Source: a virus
IMG/VR virus record: IMGVR_UViG_3300046665_000761
Span: 1-35,084 of that record
Direction: 5' to 3' (one strand)
Length of the DNA: 35,084 nt
Positions within the stretch are counted from its first letter, which is position 1. Each line of letters starts with the position of its first letter. The notes beneath the pieces were generated by a model. It was not told the origin of the DNA and searched no databases. It saw only the letters and a list, made by a program, of their open reading frames with translations. Made by a program: the position numbers and the translations under genes. Positions 7,553 through 15,579 of the stretch are shown piece by piece.

Positions 7553-7918
7553 TTACGAGTTGGCTAAGCGATAACGCCCGTTGTCGGGTGCGTTGATGAT
7601 GCGGTCATAGATCAGGCTTACCGGGATTGCCCAGGCGTTGCCGGTTGCGGGGTCGACGATGACGGAATGTGTCGTCGAGCTGCTGACCACATCCAGGCGT
7701 TGCCGGTCGCGGATAGCATTCATGTCGCTATAGGCAAGGTGAACCATCTTCTCCGCCAGCGAGGTCAGCACGTCGTAATCTGCGACCAGGTGGCGAACGG
7801 CTCGGGTGATCAACTGTTGATCATCACTGAGATGCTCGCAGTGGTGACGCTCTAGAAAGGCGAGGGCAGCTGCCTTCAAAACGTCCTGGTATTCCGTGAC
7901 AGCGGGTACGTTGTTCAT
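7553..7918 (-). CDS. Hypothetical early protein, 121 residues
   Basis: This is a soluble, mostly helical protein (DVLKAAALAFLERHH, DVLTSLAEKMVHLAYSDMNAI) with a short strand-rich end (THSVIVDPATGNAWAIPVS). It has no motif that I recognise. The start at 7918 overlaps the stop of the YmfL/CII-like gene as ATGA, so it is coupled to that regulator. A gap of about 75 bases separates it from the next gene. Confidence 0.65.
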   Translation of the reverse strand: MNNVPAVTEYQDVLKAAALAFLERHHCEHLSDDQQLITRAVRHLVADYDVLTSLAEKMVHLAYSDMNAIRDRQRLDVVSSSTTHSVIVDPATGNAWAIPVSLIYDRIINAPDNGRYRLANS

Positions 7919-8424
7919 TTGGCTGGCCCTGATTTGGCGCGGTAAAGGTCGATAGCTGCCAGCACCTCGGCGTGACGTGCAGCCAAGTGCAGGTTGTGCG
8001 CGTTGAGAATGTGCTCGGCCTCGGCTTCGCTGATGACACCATCAGCGAGCGCTTTGGCAATCTCCTGGTCAACACAGCCGCGCTTCGCCGCCACTTGGAC
8101 GGAGAGGGCGTACATTTCCACGTTGTCCATGGTGTCGATGTCCGGCACCGGGACGAACAAGCCGCCATACATGGACGCAACGTAGTTGGGGAAATGTTGC
8201 GTGCCGGTTTCCTGCTCGAGCTGATAGAGCTGGATGTCGGTCAAAGGGCGACTGTTATTGTTCTCGTAGGCGTGGTTGTCGAACTTCTTCAACGCCAGGC
8301 CGATGCGTGCCGCGGCACATTCGCGGCCACCGGGGTAGCTGCAGATAATTGCGCTTACGACTTCGCGGCGTGTCTTTAGAACTAGGCTTTTCATGTTCTG
8401 CTTTTCCCTGCTGGCCCGTGTCAT
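7915..8424 (-). CDS. YmfL/CII-family phage regulatory protein
   Basis: This 169-residue protein matches the remembered YmfL pattern: MKSLVLKTRREVVSAII, YPGGRECAAARIGL, KKFDNHAYENNNSRPLTD, LEQETGT, NYVASMYGG, a second helical part with GVISEAEAEHIL, and HLAARHAEV. Members are DNA-binding regulators that act in the early lysis/lysogeny decision, in the place of CII. The listed start at 8424 overlaps the Cro-like stop as TAATG; a start at 8394 (MKSLVL) would agree better with the usual family N-terminus. It is co-transcribed with the replication genes downstream. Confidence 0.82.
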   Translation of the reverse strand: MTRASREKQNMKSLVLKTRREVVSAIICSYPGGRECAAARIGLALKKFDNHAYENNNSRPLTDIQLYQLEQETGTQHFPNYVASMYGGLFVPVPDIDTMDNVEMYALSVQVAAKRGCVDQEIAKALADGVISEAEAEHILNAHNLHLAARHAEVLAAIDLYRAKSGPAK

Positions 8425-8633
8425 TACTGTGCTATTACGCCGTCTTTGATCCCCAGCAAAACTGCGGCGCGATGTGCCTCCCCCCGGCGACCTTTAAGCC
8501 GCCCATTCAAAAGGTCGCTGACTAAATTTTTGTTCAGATCATGTTTTCTGCTGAATTCCGCAATGCTGATCCCTCTTTTCTCAAGATCTGCTCGGGCTTG
8601 CTCCGGCGTAACGGTGGCGGGCATAGTGCGCAC
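8424..8633 (-). CDS. Cro-like HTH protein (BcepMu gp16-like family)
   Basis: This 69-residue protein is almost entirely one helix-turn-helix unit: EQARADLEKRGISIAEFSRK, then HDLNKNLVSDLLNGRLKGRRGEAH and a short tail. The pattern resembles the BcepMu gp16 family of phage DNA-binding proteins. It is the first gene of the leftward early operon and is divergent from the repressor, which is the position of Cro. It would bind the control region 8634-8705. An ATG three codons inside (MPATV) is an alternative start. Confidence 0.8.
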   Translation of the reverse strand: MRTMPATVTPEQARADLEKRGISIAEFSRKHDLNKNLVSDLLNGRLKGRRGEAHRAAVLLGIKDGVIAQ

Positions 8634-8640
8634 TCTGTTT

Positions 8641-8680
8641 GTTTGTGGTCGTTCGTGTTGATTCGTGGCGATTCTTGGTC
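8641..8680. repeat. Four tandem 10-bp operator-like repeats
   Basis: Four consecutive 10-mers start at 8641, 8651, 8661 and 8671: GTTTGTGGTC, GTTCGTGTTG, ATTCGTGGCG and ATTCTTGGTC. Positions 2-3 (TT) and 6-7 (TG) are the same in all four. One unit per DNA turn places every copy on the same face of the helix. They lie between the divergent Cro-like and repressor genes, and the last copy overlaps the predicted leftward -10 box, so cooperative repressor or Cro binding is likely. Confidence 0.6.
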
Positions 8681-8699
8681 AAAATTTTGATTGCGTCAA
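8671..8699 (-). promoter_or_regulatory. Predicted leftward early promoter
   Basis: On the minus strand TTGACG (8699-8694) is followed by a 17-base spacer and AAGAAT (8676-8671), a good -35 and a fair -10 box. Transcription would begin near 8664 and run into the Cro-like gene at 8633. The -10 box lies within the fourth 10-bp repeat, as expected for a repressed early promoter. Confidence 0.55.
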
Positions 8700-8705
8700 T
8701 GGTGG

Positions 8706-9065
8706 ATGATCAAAAAAATGCTTATTGCGGACGGAGTAGGTGTACGCCTAAGGGAAGAGCGCGAGCGCCTAGGGTTGAATCAGCTGGAGTTTGGGGAGCT
8801 GGTAGGAGTCAGTCGCGGTACGCAAAAAAATTATGAGCTGGGTGCAAACTCTATCGATTTGCGCTACGTGTCGGCTCTCGTGAAGAACAATGTTGACGCG
8901 GGCTACGTCCTGACAGGCCGCCACACGCCTGCCCCTGGCGAAGGGCTTCAGGCTGACGAAGAGGAGCTGATAGAGCGTTACAGAAAGTTGCCGAAGGATG
9001 ATCAAAAATCCATTCACCGATACGTAAATGCCCTCAGTGCTATGGCTGCTCAAGACCGGAAGTGA
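8706..9065 (+). CDS. CI-like HTH repressor lacking a cleavage domain
   Basis: This protein of about 119 residues starts with an XRE-type helix-turn-helix (RLREERERLGLNQLEFGELV, then GVSRGTQKNYELG). It continues with DLRYVSALVKNNVDAGYVLTG, a feature of many short phage repressors, and a C-terminal helical part (EELIERYRKLPKDDQKSIHRYVNAL) likely for oligomerisation. There is no S24/LexA-type peptidase domain, so RecA-stimulated self-cleavage is not expected. Start choice is uncertain: TTG 8691, ATG 8706 and ATG 8718 are in frame and none has a strong ribosome binding site. Confidence 0.85.
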   Translation: MIKKMLIADGVGVRLREERERLGLNQLEFGELVGVSRGTQKNYELGANSIDLRYVSALVKNNVDAGYVLTGRHTPAPGEGLQADEEELIERYRKLPKDDQKSIHRYVNALSAMAAQDRK

Positions 9066-9165
9066 TTTGTAACAATTCATTTCTGCCGCCTCTTACGCTT
9101 CGGTTCTAACCACATGCCTGTCCCGCTACCGTGCGATCCAGCAATGCACTAATGGAGTTGTTCGC

Positions 9166-9354
9166 ATGTTGGATCAGGTAGAAAAAGATTACGTATGTGT
9201 TGGAAATAGTGAGTTTGAATGGGGCGCTCTTAGCCGTTCCGAGCGCTGTCTTATTCAGTTTTATCGCCGTATGACAGAGCAAGAGCAGCAGGCACTTTTA
9301 CGCCTCACTAACGGTATGGTCACAGCTGCGATCCAAGAACAGCACGACAGCTGA
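9166..9354 (+). CDS. Hypothetical protein, 62 residues
   Basis: This small protein lies downstream of the repressor on the same strand, 100 bases after its stop. Its C-terminal half (LIQFYRRMTEQEQQALLRLTNGMV) resembles the helical tail of the repressor (LIERYRKLPKDDQKSIHRYVNAL): both have an aromatic-R-R/K-hydrophobic step followed by a polar turn and a helix. It may be a partner that contacts the repressor oligomerisation tail; this is inference. There is no DNA-binding motif. Confidence 0.6.
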   Translation: MLDQVEKDYVCVGNSEFEWGALSRSERCLIQFYRRMTEQEQQALLRLTNGMVTAAIQEQHDS

Positions 9355-9385
9355 CACACCAGAATTACTTCGCTCTCCCTTGAAC

Positions 9386-9406
9386 GCCAGCCCTTACGTG
9401 GCTGGC
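9386..9406 (+). terminator. Weak hairpin between convergent genes
   Basis: GCCAGCC pairs with GGCTGGC around a seven-base loop, between the stop of the 62-residue gene and the convergent Ogr-like gene. There is no clear T-run, so any terminator activity is uncertain. Confidence 0.35.
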
Positions 9407-9418
9407 CTTCCAGCCAAT

Positions 9419-9679
9419 TCAGGCCACAGCCTGCGTGCCCAACTTATCGAACAGCTCGCGCTGTTTAGCCCTGGGCAAATCCTTCAAACGATCAAATAGC
9501 AACCGGTCAAATGACTGCGCCGAGGGGCTTAGCGTGTGCGAAAAAGTTAGGTTGGCCACCCATGTATGACCGCACTTTGGGTCAAGGCATTGGCAATAAA
9601 GTTTGGCAAATTTAGCGTCAAGATCGTCCCTCGATCCGATCCGCCCCTTATGCCCACAAGCTGTGCAATAGATCCGCAT
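9419..9679 (-). CDS. ogr: Ogr/Delta-like late transcription activator
   Basis: This is an 86-residue zinc-binding protein. It begins MRIYCTACGHKGRIGSRDDL and continues to YCQCLDPKCGHTW. The cysteine pattern C5-x2-C8...C31-x4-C36 is that of P2 Ogr and P4 Delta, which bind upstream of late promoters and recruit RNA polymerase through its alpha subunit. The start at 9679 has a strong GGGGAGGGG upstream, so the longer frame to 9724 is not used. The gene sits beside the portal gene, and its targets should be the divergent P and O promoters near 12600-12756. Confidence 0.86.
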   Translation of the reverse strand: MRIYCTACGHKGRIGSRDDLDAKFAKLYCQCLDPKCGHTWVANLTFSHTLSPSAQSFDRLLFDRLKDLPRAKQRELFDKLGTQAVA

Positions 9680-9748
9680 TGCGCCCCTCCCCAGGGATGT
9701 CCAGTAGCCACTATTTTGCCACAATCTGTAGTGGCATTCTCTGCTGAA

Positions 9749-10786
9749 CTAATTGGATGTAGTGGTTTCAGCTTCCTTTGGTGGCTCCACCCAGTTGATA
9801 TGCCTGTCAGGGCGTAGGGTGTCGTTCACTTGGTTGAACAACTGGCAGATCGGCCGGATCTCGTTGTTTGTGTACACCTGGTCGATCTTCACGATGTCGC
9901 CGAAGCCCGCGACGTTCTCCGGGATGATCCCGGCCAGGGCGGGGTTCATACGCCAGGCCGCGATCACATCGTTGCGGGTGATGTTCTTGACCTTCTCCAG
10001 CTCGTCCTTCGCTTGAAAGTCACCGACCGGGATGATCTGAATGGCTTTTTCGCTGCCGCCTGGGATGTTCACGAACATCGACCGGAAGTTGCCCACGCCC
10101 TTTGCATCGGCGATCTGCGACTGCAGGTGGTCTTCGTCCTCCTGGCTCATGTTTGGGTCGCTGGAATAGAAGATGTAACCAACGTGCGCGCCGTTGCTGT
10201 AGTAGCGCCGGCGGAACAGCGTGGCGGCTTCGTTGAGCAACAGCGCCTGAAGGCCGCCAAGGTAGTCCGGCACGCCGTAGATCTCCTGCTCTACGTCGTA
10301 GTTGTAGATGTGCTCGATCTCATCCTGGTCGAAGTCCTCGTACTTGCCGTCGCGCAGTAGCATCCGGAAACCGCCGTCCAGCCTCACGCGCATGTTGATC
10401 GCGGGCAGGTGCTGCAGCTCCAGGACCTGGCCAAACGCATTGCGCTTGCGCAGCAGGTAGGTCTCGCCGAACACCACATAGTCCAGGGCTGCCCGGCTCA
10501 TGGTCTGCATTGAAAAGCCTGCAGACGGAATGAACTCACGCAGAATCAGGTTGCGCTTGAACGGCGGGATCGCGCCGTGGTGCGCGTTCGCCTTAAGCAG
10601 CTTGGCCAACCCGGGGCGCGACACCGGCGGCGTGTAGATCTGCGCGTCGTGGCTGGCGAACACGCCCAGGTACTGGCCGATGTTCTCGGTCAGCACGGCC
10701 TCGGGCGCGCCGAACGTGAATGAACGCATTGGCCCCTTGGGCGCGTGCGCCGGCGTGGTTGCCTGCTTTTGGTGACGTTTGGGCAT
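9749..10786 (-). CDS. Q: Phage portal protein, P2 gpQ family
   Basis: This 345-residue portal protein forms the dodecameric vertex through which DNA enters the capsid. Features of the P2 Q/PBSX family are seen: SRPGLAKLLKANAHHGA near residues 56-72, the core DYVVFGETYLLRKRNAFGQV, YGVPDYLGGLQALLLNEAATLF, and near the C-terminus IPENVAGFGDIVKIDQVYTNNEIRPI. The length matches P2 Q (344). It is transcribed leftward behind the terminase gene, which it overlaps by 194 bases. It has an ATG start just inside the terminase C-terminal coding region. Confidence 0.95.
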   Translation of the reverse strand: MPKRHQKQATTPAHAPKGPMRSFTFGAPEAVLTENIGQYLGVFASHDAQIYTPPVSRPGLAKLLKANAHHGAIPPFKRNLILREFIPSAGFSMQTMSRAALDYVVFGETYLLRKRNAFGQVLELQHLPAINMRVRLDGGFRMLLRDGKYEDFDQDEIEHIYNYDVEQEIYGVPDYLGGLQALLLNEAATLFRRRYYSNGAHVGYIFYSSDPNMSQEDEDHLQSQIADAKGVGNFRSMFVNIPGGSEKAIQIIPVGDFQAKDELEKVKNITRNDVIAAWRMNPALAGIIPENVAGFGDIVKIDQVYTNNEIRPICQLFNQVNDTLRPDRHINWVEPPKEAETTTSN

Positions 10787-12599
10787 GGGTACCTGATCCG
10801 CTGGTGACGTAGCGGCTGCGCCGCTGCTTGTTGATGTTCAAGGGTTCGTTTGCCAGGGCGTGCATGATTGCCCAGGCAACGTCCGCGTGGCCGGTGGCCT
10901 CGGTCCGCGAGGCGCTGTAGGTGATCTGGCCGCTGCTGGTGGTGCCGCGCTTGATCGTCAGGAAGGCCTGGGCAATGTCGTTCCAGCCGGCGTCCCACTC
11001 CAGCCGGCGGCCGGTGATGGTGTCCTGGGCTTTGAGCACAAGGGCGTTCTTGGCTTCCAGGCTGTAGTGAATGGCAGTCGCGCGCGGGTAGAAGTCGCGC
11101 ACCAGGTCGAACACCCCGTAGCCGATGCCCGTGGTGTCGATGCCGATGTGCTGCACGTTGAAGCGCTCCACCAGCTTTTTGACTTGGGCGGCCTGGTGCG
11201 TGAACGACGTCCCGCGCCAGCTGTGCTTCTCCAGGATCCGGAACTTGGCCCCGGGTTCGAGTGGCGGCGCAATGACGACGCAGGTGGCATCGTCGCGGGT
11301 ACGGCTTGGGTCGTAGCCGATCCAGACCGGACTGTTGCCGTAGGGGCGCGGGTCGTCGGGATCGTAGTCGGTCCACAGCGACAGATCGGAATAGCAGCGC
11401 TCCAGGTCGCCCAGGGAGAAGGCGCTCTGCGTGCTGTCGATGAACTTGCACATGAACAGCTGCTGGAACTTGTCGTCGTCGTACTCCAGCTGCAGCTGCT
11501 CGAGGTCGAAAAGTTCGCAGCCGCCGGCAATGGCATCCAGGATGGTGATGACCTTGCGCCATTGGCCGTCCGGACATAGCGCGCCACCGGTGTACTGGGC
11601 GGAACCTGGCCATGGATCGCGGGCTTTCTTGCGCTTGCTGTTGCGGAACGTCTCGCCGGTCCAGAACGGATAGGCCTGGTGCGTGACCGCGCTGGGCGTG
11701 GAAAAGTAGGTCTTGCGCCACTTCTTGTGGGTGGCCATCGCCGACGCCACGGTGTTCAGCTTCTCGAAGTCGCGGATCCAGAAATATTCGTCGATGTAGA
11801 CGTGGCCATGGTGACCCTGGGCGGTGCTGCTGTTGGTACTCAGGAAACGCAATTCGGCCCAAGGCTGGCCGTCTTTACTGAGCACGATCGGGTTGCCAGT
11901 CAGCTCCAGGCCGAACCACTCCATGGCAAACGAAATGATGTAGCTGCGGAAGATCTCGGACTGGGCGCGGCTCGCCGATAGGAATACCTGGTTATCGCCG
12001 GTCAGCACGGCATCCATGAAGGCTTCGCCGGCAAAGTAGTACGTCAGGCCTACCTGACGCGACTTGAGGATGTTCCGGATCCGGGCGGTCAGCGGGTTCT
12101 GTTTGGCGGCGAACAGCTCCTTTTGATAGCCGAACATCTTGCTGATGAACTTGTCCAGGAAGTCGACTTCTGTCAGGCCGGCAATGTCGTTCTTGATCTT
12201 CTTTTCCTTTTTGCGGTCGCCGCGCTCGCGCCGCTCGCCACGGTCACGGCGCTTTCCATCGTCGCGTTGGCCATCTCCTTCAGGTGGCGCTTCGGCCGTC
12301 GCCGGCGACGGCTTGGCACATTGCTTGGCCAGGCGCTCGCGCAGGGTAGTGAGCCGGTCCAGTTCGTCCAGCTCGCCTTTGGTAAGCGTGTCGGTCTTCT
12401 CCAGGAGAAGGGTGATGCGTCGGCTGCAGGCGGTCAGCGGTTCCTCGTCCGTGAGCATGTCTTCCCACCCGCCCTGGCGGATCCAGTAGTAGACGATCCG
12501 TACGTGGGGCAGGTTGAGTTGCGCCTGAATTTCCTTGGCCTTGTGGCGGCGCAGAAACAGGCGTTTGGCGGCTTCTTTAACTTCGGCTGAATAGAGCAT
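10593..12599 (-). CDS. P: Terminase large (ATPase) subunit, P2 gpP family
   Basis: This 668-residue DNA-packaging motor starts at 12599 (MLYSAEVKEAAKRLF), where the N-terminal HTH-like part of gpP begins. The ATPase shows an SRQVGLTYYF Walker A-like element and VYIDEYFW as Walker B. The nuclease part has WIGYDPSRTRDDATCVV with its metal-binding aspartate. It is longer than P2 P (590). An arginine/lysine/aspartate-rich insert (DGKRRDRGERRERGDRKK and around) lies near residues 120-145, and a C-terminal tail of about 65 residues lies in the portal overlap. The tail is arginine- and alanine-rich, as expected from an off-frame reading of the portal gene. Confidence 0.93.
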   Translation of the reverse strand: MLYSAEVKEAAKRLFLRRHKAKEIQAQLNLPHVRIVYYWIRQGGWEDMLTDEEPLTACSRRITLLLEKTDTLTKGELDELDRLTTLRERLAKQCAKPSPATAEAPPEGDGQRDDGKRRDRGERRERGDRKKEKKIKNDIAGLTEVDFLDKFISKMFGYQKELFAAKQNPLTARIRNILKSRQVGLTYYFAGEAFMDAVLTGDNQVFLSASRAQSEIFRSYIISFAMEWFGLELTGNPIVLSKDGQPWAELRFLSTNSSTAQGHHGHVYIDEYFWIRDFEKLNTVASAMATHKKWRKTYFSTPSAVTHQAYPFWTGETFRNSKRKKARDPWPGSAQYTGGALCPDGQWRKVITILDAIAGGCELFDLEQLQLEYDDDKFQQLFMCKFIDSTQSAFSLGDLERCYSDLSLWTDYDPDDPRPYGNSPVWIGYDPSRTRDDATCVVIAPPLEPGAKFRILEKHSWRGTSFTHQAAQVKKLVERFNVQHIGIDTTGIGYGVFDLVRDFYPRATAIHYSLEAKNALVLKAQDTITGRRLEWDAGWNDIAQAFLTIKRGTTSSGQITYSASRTEATGHADVAWAIMHALANEPLNINKQRRSRYVTSGSGTHAQTSPKAGNHAGARAQGANAFIHVRRARGRADREHRPVPGRVRQPRRADLHAAGVAPRVGQAA

Positions 12600-12756
12600 A
12601 GGCCGCAGTCTATGCGGCGAAAACGCGGAAAACGTGCGGAGAAAATCCGGGTTCGTCCTAGATATCGAAAATAGGAGAAAGGCAAAACCCAACCGTTTGT
12701 TTGGAGGTGGCCACGTCCCTATCTTGGGGCCTCACATCACCGATTGAGCGCAGTAC

Positions 12757-13671
12757 ATGCCCCGTTCCCTTGTCAGTTTTTGGAAACGTGTCGCCACCAG
12801 CGGCCCGACCGCCGATGGCCGCGTGATCACTCCCCAGGAGCTGCGCGATATCGCTGAGACCTACACGTCCGAGACCTACACTGCCGTCATCTGGTCGGAG
12901 CATGAACGCTGGCCGGGCTCCTACGGCACCGTGTTTGCCGTGCGCCTGGTTGAAGAAGACCCCAGCCTGAAACCGGGTCAGATCGGCCTGGAAGCCCAGC
13001 TCAAACCCAACGACAAGCTGCTGGCTCTCAATGACCAGGGCGAGAAGCTGTTTACCAGCATTGAAGTAACGCCCGACTTTGCCAACACCGGCAAAGCCTA
13101 TCTGACCGGCCTGGCGGTCACCGACTCGCCGGCCAGCCTCGGCACCCAGGAACTCTACTTTTCCCGCAAAACCGGCAAACCCGTGCATTACGGCGCCGGT
13201 GTGCCCCTGGGTTCGTTCGAAGACGAAGAGCCGGCGGGCGAGATAGGCAAGCTTTTCAGCATGTTCCGCAGCCTGTTCAAGCGCTTCGGTATTGATGAAG
13301 AGACCGGCACGACCACCCCGACAACTCCCGAAGAGACCAACCAAATGGATGAAACCACCGCCACGGCGATCAAGGCGCTGCGCGATCAGATCCTGATCGT
13401 CGTCGCAGGCCTGGACGCTGTGATCGTAGCCGCCGCGCCCACTGCTCCCGAACCCGAAGCTGCGCTCACCGACGATGTGCAAACCGCCGTCGACGCGGTT
13501 GTGACCAGCGCCGAAACCGAGTTCAAAAACAAGCAGCAGGCCCAGGGCAACCAGACCTTGGCTGCCGCCTTTTCCGCGATGCAAAAAGAATTCACCGCGT
13601 TGAAGGATTCCACCACCAGTCGCGTCGTGCCACGTACCACCGGCACCCCTGACAAACCGCGAGTGCTCTGA
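12757..13671 (+). CDS. O: Capsid scaffold and maturation protease, P2 gpO family
   Basis: This 304-residue protein is both internal scaffold and serine protease for head maturation. The triad known for P2 gpO maps to D20, H49 (WSEHERW) and S124 (TDSPASLG). The C-terminal part is rich in alanine, glutamate and threonine and likely helical, as needed for scaffolding. It is divergent from the terminase and the first gene of the rightward head operon. The upstream ribosome binding site is poor. It is followed one base later by the capsid gene. Confidence 0.94.
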   Translation: MPRSLVSFWKRVATSGPTADGRVITPQELRDIAETYTSETYTAVIWSEHERWPGSYGTVFAVRLVEEDPSLKPGQIGLEAQLKPNDKLLALNDQGEKLFTSIEVTPDFANTGKAYLTGLAVTDSPASLGTQELYFSRKTGKPVHYGAGVPLGSFEDEEPAGEIGKLFSMFRSLFKRFGIDEETGTTTPTTPEETNQMDETTATAIKALRDQILIVVAGLDAVIVAAAPTAPEPEAALTDDVQTAVDAVVTSAETEFKNKQQAQGNQTLAAAFSAMQKEFTALKDSTTSRVVPRTTGTPDKPRVL

Positions 13672-13672
13672 C

Positions 13673-14695
13673 ATGGCCTATTCACTGAGCGCATACGGCG
13701 CGCAAATGTTCGCCCAGATGCAAGTCGCCATGGCCGAGACCTACGGTGTCGAGCTGGCTTCCAAGGTGTTCAGCGTTGAACCCTCGATTGCCCAGGAGCT
13801 GAACGACGCGATCACCGCGAAGGCCGACTTTCTGGAGCGGATCAACGTCATCCCTGTGACCGAGATCAAAGGTCAGAAAGTGTTCCTGGGCACTTCTGGC
13901 CCGGTCACTGGCCGTACCAACACCAAGACCAAGGACCGTGAAGCCAAGGATGCGTCAGCGCTTCACGACGACCAGTACGAGCTGGCGTCCACGGAATCCG
14001 ATGTCAGCCTGTCCTACGCGAAGATTGATGCGTGGGCCAAGTTCCCCGACTTCCATGTGCGTTATTCCGCAGCTGTTCAAAAACAGATCGCGCTGGACCG
14101 CATCATGATCGGTTTCCATGGCGTCGAAGCTGCAGAGCAAACCGACCTGGTCGCTCATCCTCTGCTGCAGGACGTGAACAAAGGCTGGCTGCAGATCGCC
14201 CGCGAACAGATCCCTTCGCAAGTGCTTGCGGAAGGTAAGGTCGCTGGCAAGCTCACAATGGGCCCAGGTGGCGATTACGAAAACCTCGATAGCCTGGTGC
14301 ATGACACCAAGCAGATGGTCGACGAGCGTGTTCGTGATGGCGGCGATCTGATCGCAATCATCGGTTCCGATCTGCTGGCGGCCGACAAGGCCAAGCTGTA
14401 CGCCAACCAGGCCGGCAAGCCGACCGAAAAAGAGCGCATCGAAAACCAGCAAGTCATCGCCACCTACGGCGGCCTGCCGGCATTCAGCGTGCCGCACTTC
14501 CCGGCCACTTCCGTGTTGGTCACCAGCTTCGACAACCTGTCGATCTACTACCAAGCATCCAGCTGGCGTAAGCAGACCGTCGACAACGCCAAACGCAGCC
14601 GCGTCGAGGACTACAACAGTCGCAACGAAGGTTACGTGATCGAGCAACTGGAGAAGTTCGCGCTGGCTGAAAACGTCGAAGTGGTGGCCGCGTGA
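13673..14695 (+). CDS. N: Major capsid protein, P2 gpN family
   Basis: This 340-residue protein is the HK97-fold shell protein. P2 family signatures are ELNDAITAKADFLERINVIPV near residues 43-63, VFLGTSGPVTGRTNTK, HDDQYELASTESDVSLSYAKIDAWAKF, and later GSDLLAADKAKLY and the GLPAFSVPHFPA region. In P2 the N-terminal residues are removed by the gpO protease. The gene lies one base behind the scaffold and overlaps gpM by four bases. The length is close to the 357 residues of P2 N. Confidence 0.95.
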   Translation: MAYSLSAYGAQMFAQMQVAMAETYGVELASKVFSVEPSIAQELNDAITAKADFLERINVIPVTEIKGQKVFLGTSGPVTGRTNTKTKDREAKDASALHDDQYELASTESDVSLSYAKIDAWAKFPDFHVRYSAAVQKQIALDRIMIGFHGVEAAEQTDLVAHPLLQDVNKGWLQIAREQIPSQVLAEGKVAGKLTMGPGGDYENLDSLVHDTKQMVDERVRDGGDLIAIIGSDLLAADKAKLYANQAGKPTEKERIENQQVIATYGGLPAFSVPHFPATSVLVTSFDNLSIYYQASSWRKQTVDNAKRSRVEDYNSRNEGYVIEQLEKFALAENVEVVAA

Positions 14696-15483
14696 GTCTC
14701 GCACTGGCGCACAAGCGCCGTGTGCTGGCGCAAGGCAATGCGGTCGCGTCCGCCAGTGCTAACCCTGTGGCCTATTCGTCTGGTGCTGCCCTGAACAGCC
14801 CGGCCAACGCGCAGAAGCACCTGAAGCTGATGGAAGTGGCGTTGGCCGGCGACCTCGATCGCCTGCACCAATTGAACAGTCTGGACCAGCGTCAGCAGCT
14901 CAAGCGTTCCGAGCTGCTGCCCAAGTACCAGGAGTACGTGGCCCGTTACCGCGAGTCGGGCCTGAACTTCCCCAACCAGGTGCTGATGTACGTCCTGGTC
15001 TGGCTGTTCGACACCGGCGAGTTTTTAGCCGGCCAGGAGCTGGCGGACTTCGCCATGTCCCAGGGCCAGGAGCTGCCTGAGCGCTTCCGCCGTGATGTCC
15101 CGACCTTCGTGGCTGATGCCGTGATCGAGTGGGCCGAGGCCGAGCACAAGGCCGGTCGTAGCCCGGAACCGTATGTGTCGGATCTGCTGCCCCGGGTTGA
15201 TGGCGAATGGAAGCTGTTCGAGCGGATCCCGGCGCGTTACCACCGGATGCTGGGTTTCCTGGCCATGGATCGCAAGGACTGGGTCCAGGCCGTCACTCAC
15301 CTGGAGCGGGCCGAGGCGCTGTACCCGGAAATTCGCGTCGAGACCCGCTTGAAAGGTGCCCGCAAGGCTCTGGCCAAGCAACTGGCCCAGGCCACCGACC
15401 CGACCGCTGAAACCGCTATGCAGCTGGATGCAGAGCTGCAGGCGAACGCTACGCAAGACAACGCCGGCAACGGCACCGAATAA
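14692..15483 (+). CDS. M: Terminase small subunit, P2 gpM family
   Basis: This 263-residue protein starts with GTG at 14692, overlapping the capsid stop. The N-terminal segment MSLALAHKRRVLAQ is typical of the small terminase subunit of P2-like phages, followed by helical regions (KHLKLMEVALAGDLDRLHQLNSLDQRQQLKRSELLPKY is partly seen as conserved DNA-binding helices) and a C-terminal part with WVQAVTHLERAEALYP. It recognises and nicks cos DNA with gpP. It ends in an acidic, glutamine-rich tail. Confidence 0.9.
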   Translation: MSLALAHKRRVLAQGNAVASASANPVAYSSGAALNSPANAQKHLKLMEVALAGDLDRLHQLNSLDQRQQLKRSELLPKYQEYVARYRESGLNFPNQVLMYVLVWLFDTGEFLAGQELADFAMSQGQELPERFRRDVPTFVADAVIEWAEAEHKAGRSPEPYVSDLLPRVDGEWKLFERIPARYHRMLGFLAMDRKDWVQAVTHLERAEALYPEIRVETRLKGARKALAKQLAQATDPTAETAMQLDAELQANATQDNAGNGTE

Positions 15484-15579
15484 CCGACTACCCCCTGCAG
15501 GGAGCTGCCACGGAACGACCAGGTCATTTATGACCCCGGTCTGCCCCGAAGCCGCACCTGCCCTATTTGAGCGTCGAGC

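Noticed and set aside
10860-11579. Long plus-strand frame inside the terminase gene
   Set aside because: Antisense shadow of the terminase gene, with a composition typical of a high-GC opposite strand.
12697-12716. Possible Ogr-binding site TTGT-N12-ACGT between the terminase and scaffold genes
   Set aside because: The second half-site matches only in part, and the spacing would put a rightward start inside the scaffold gene. It could only suit the leftward promoter and is too weak to list.
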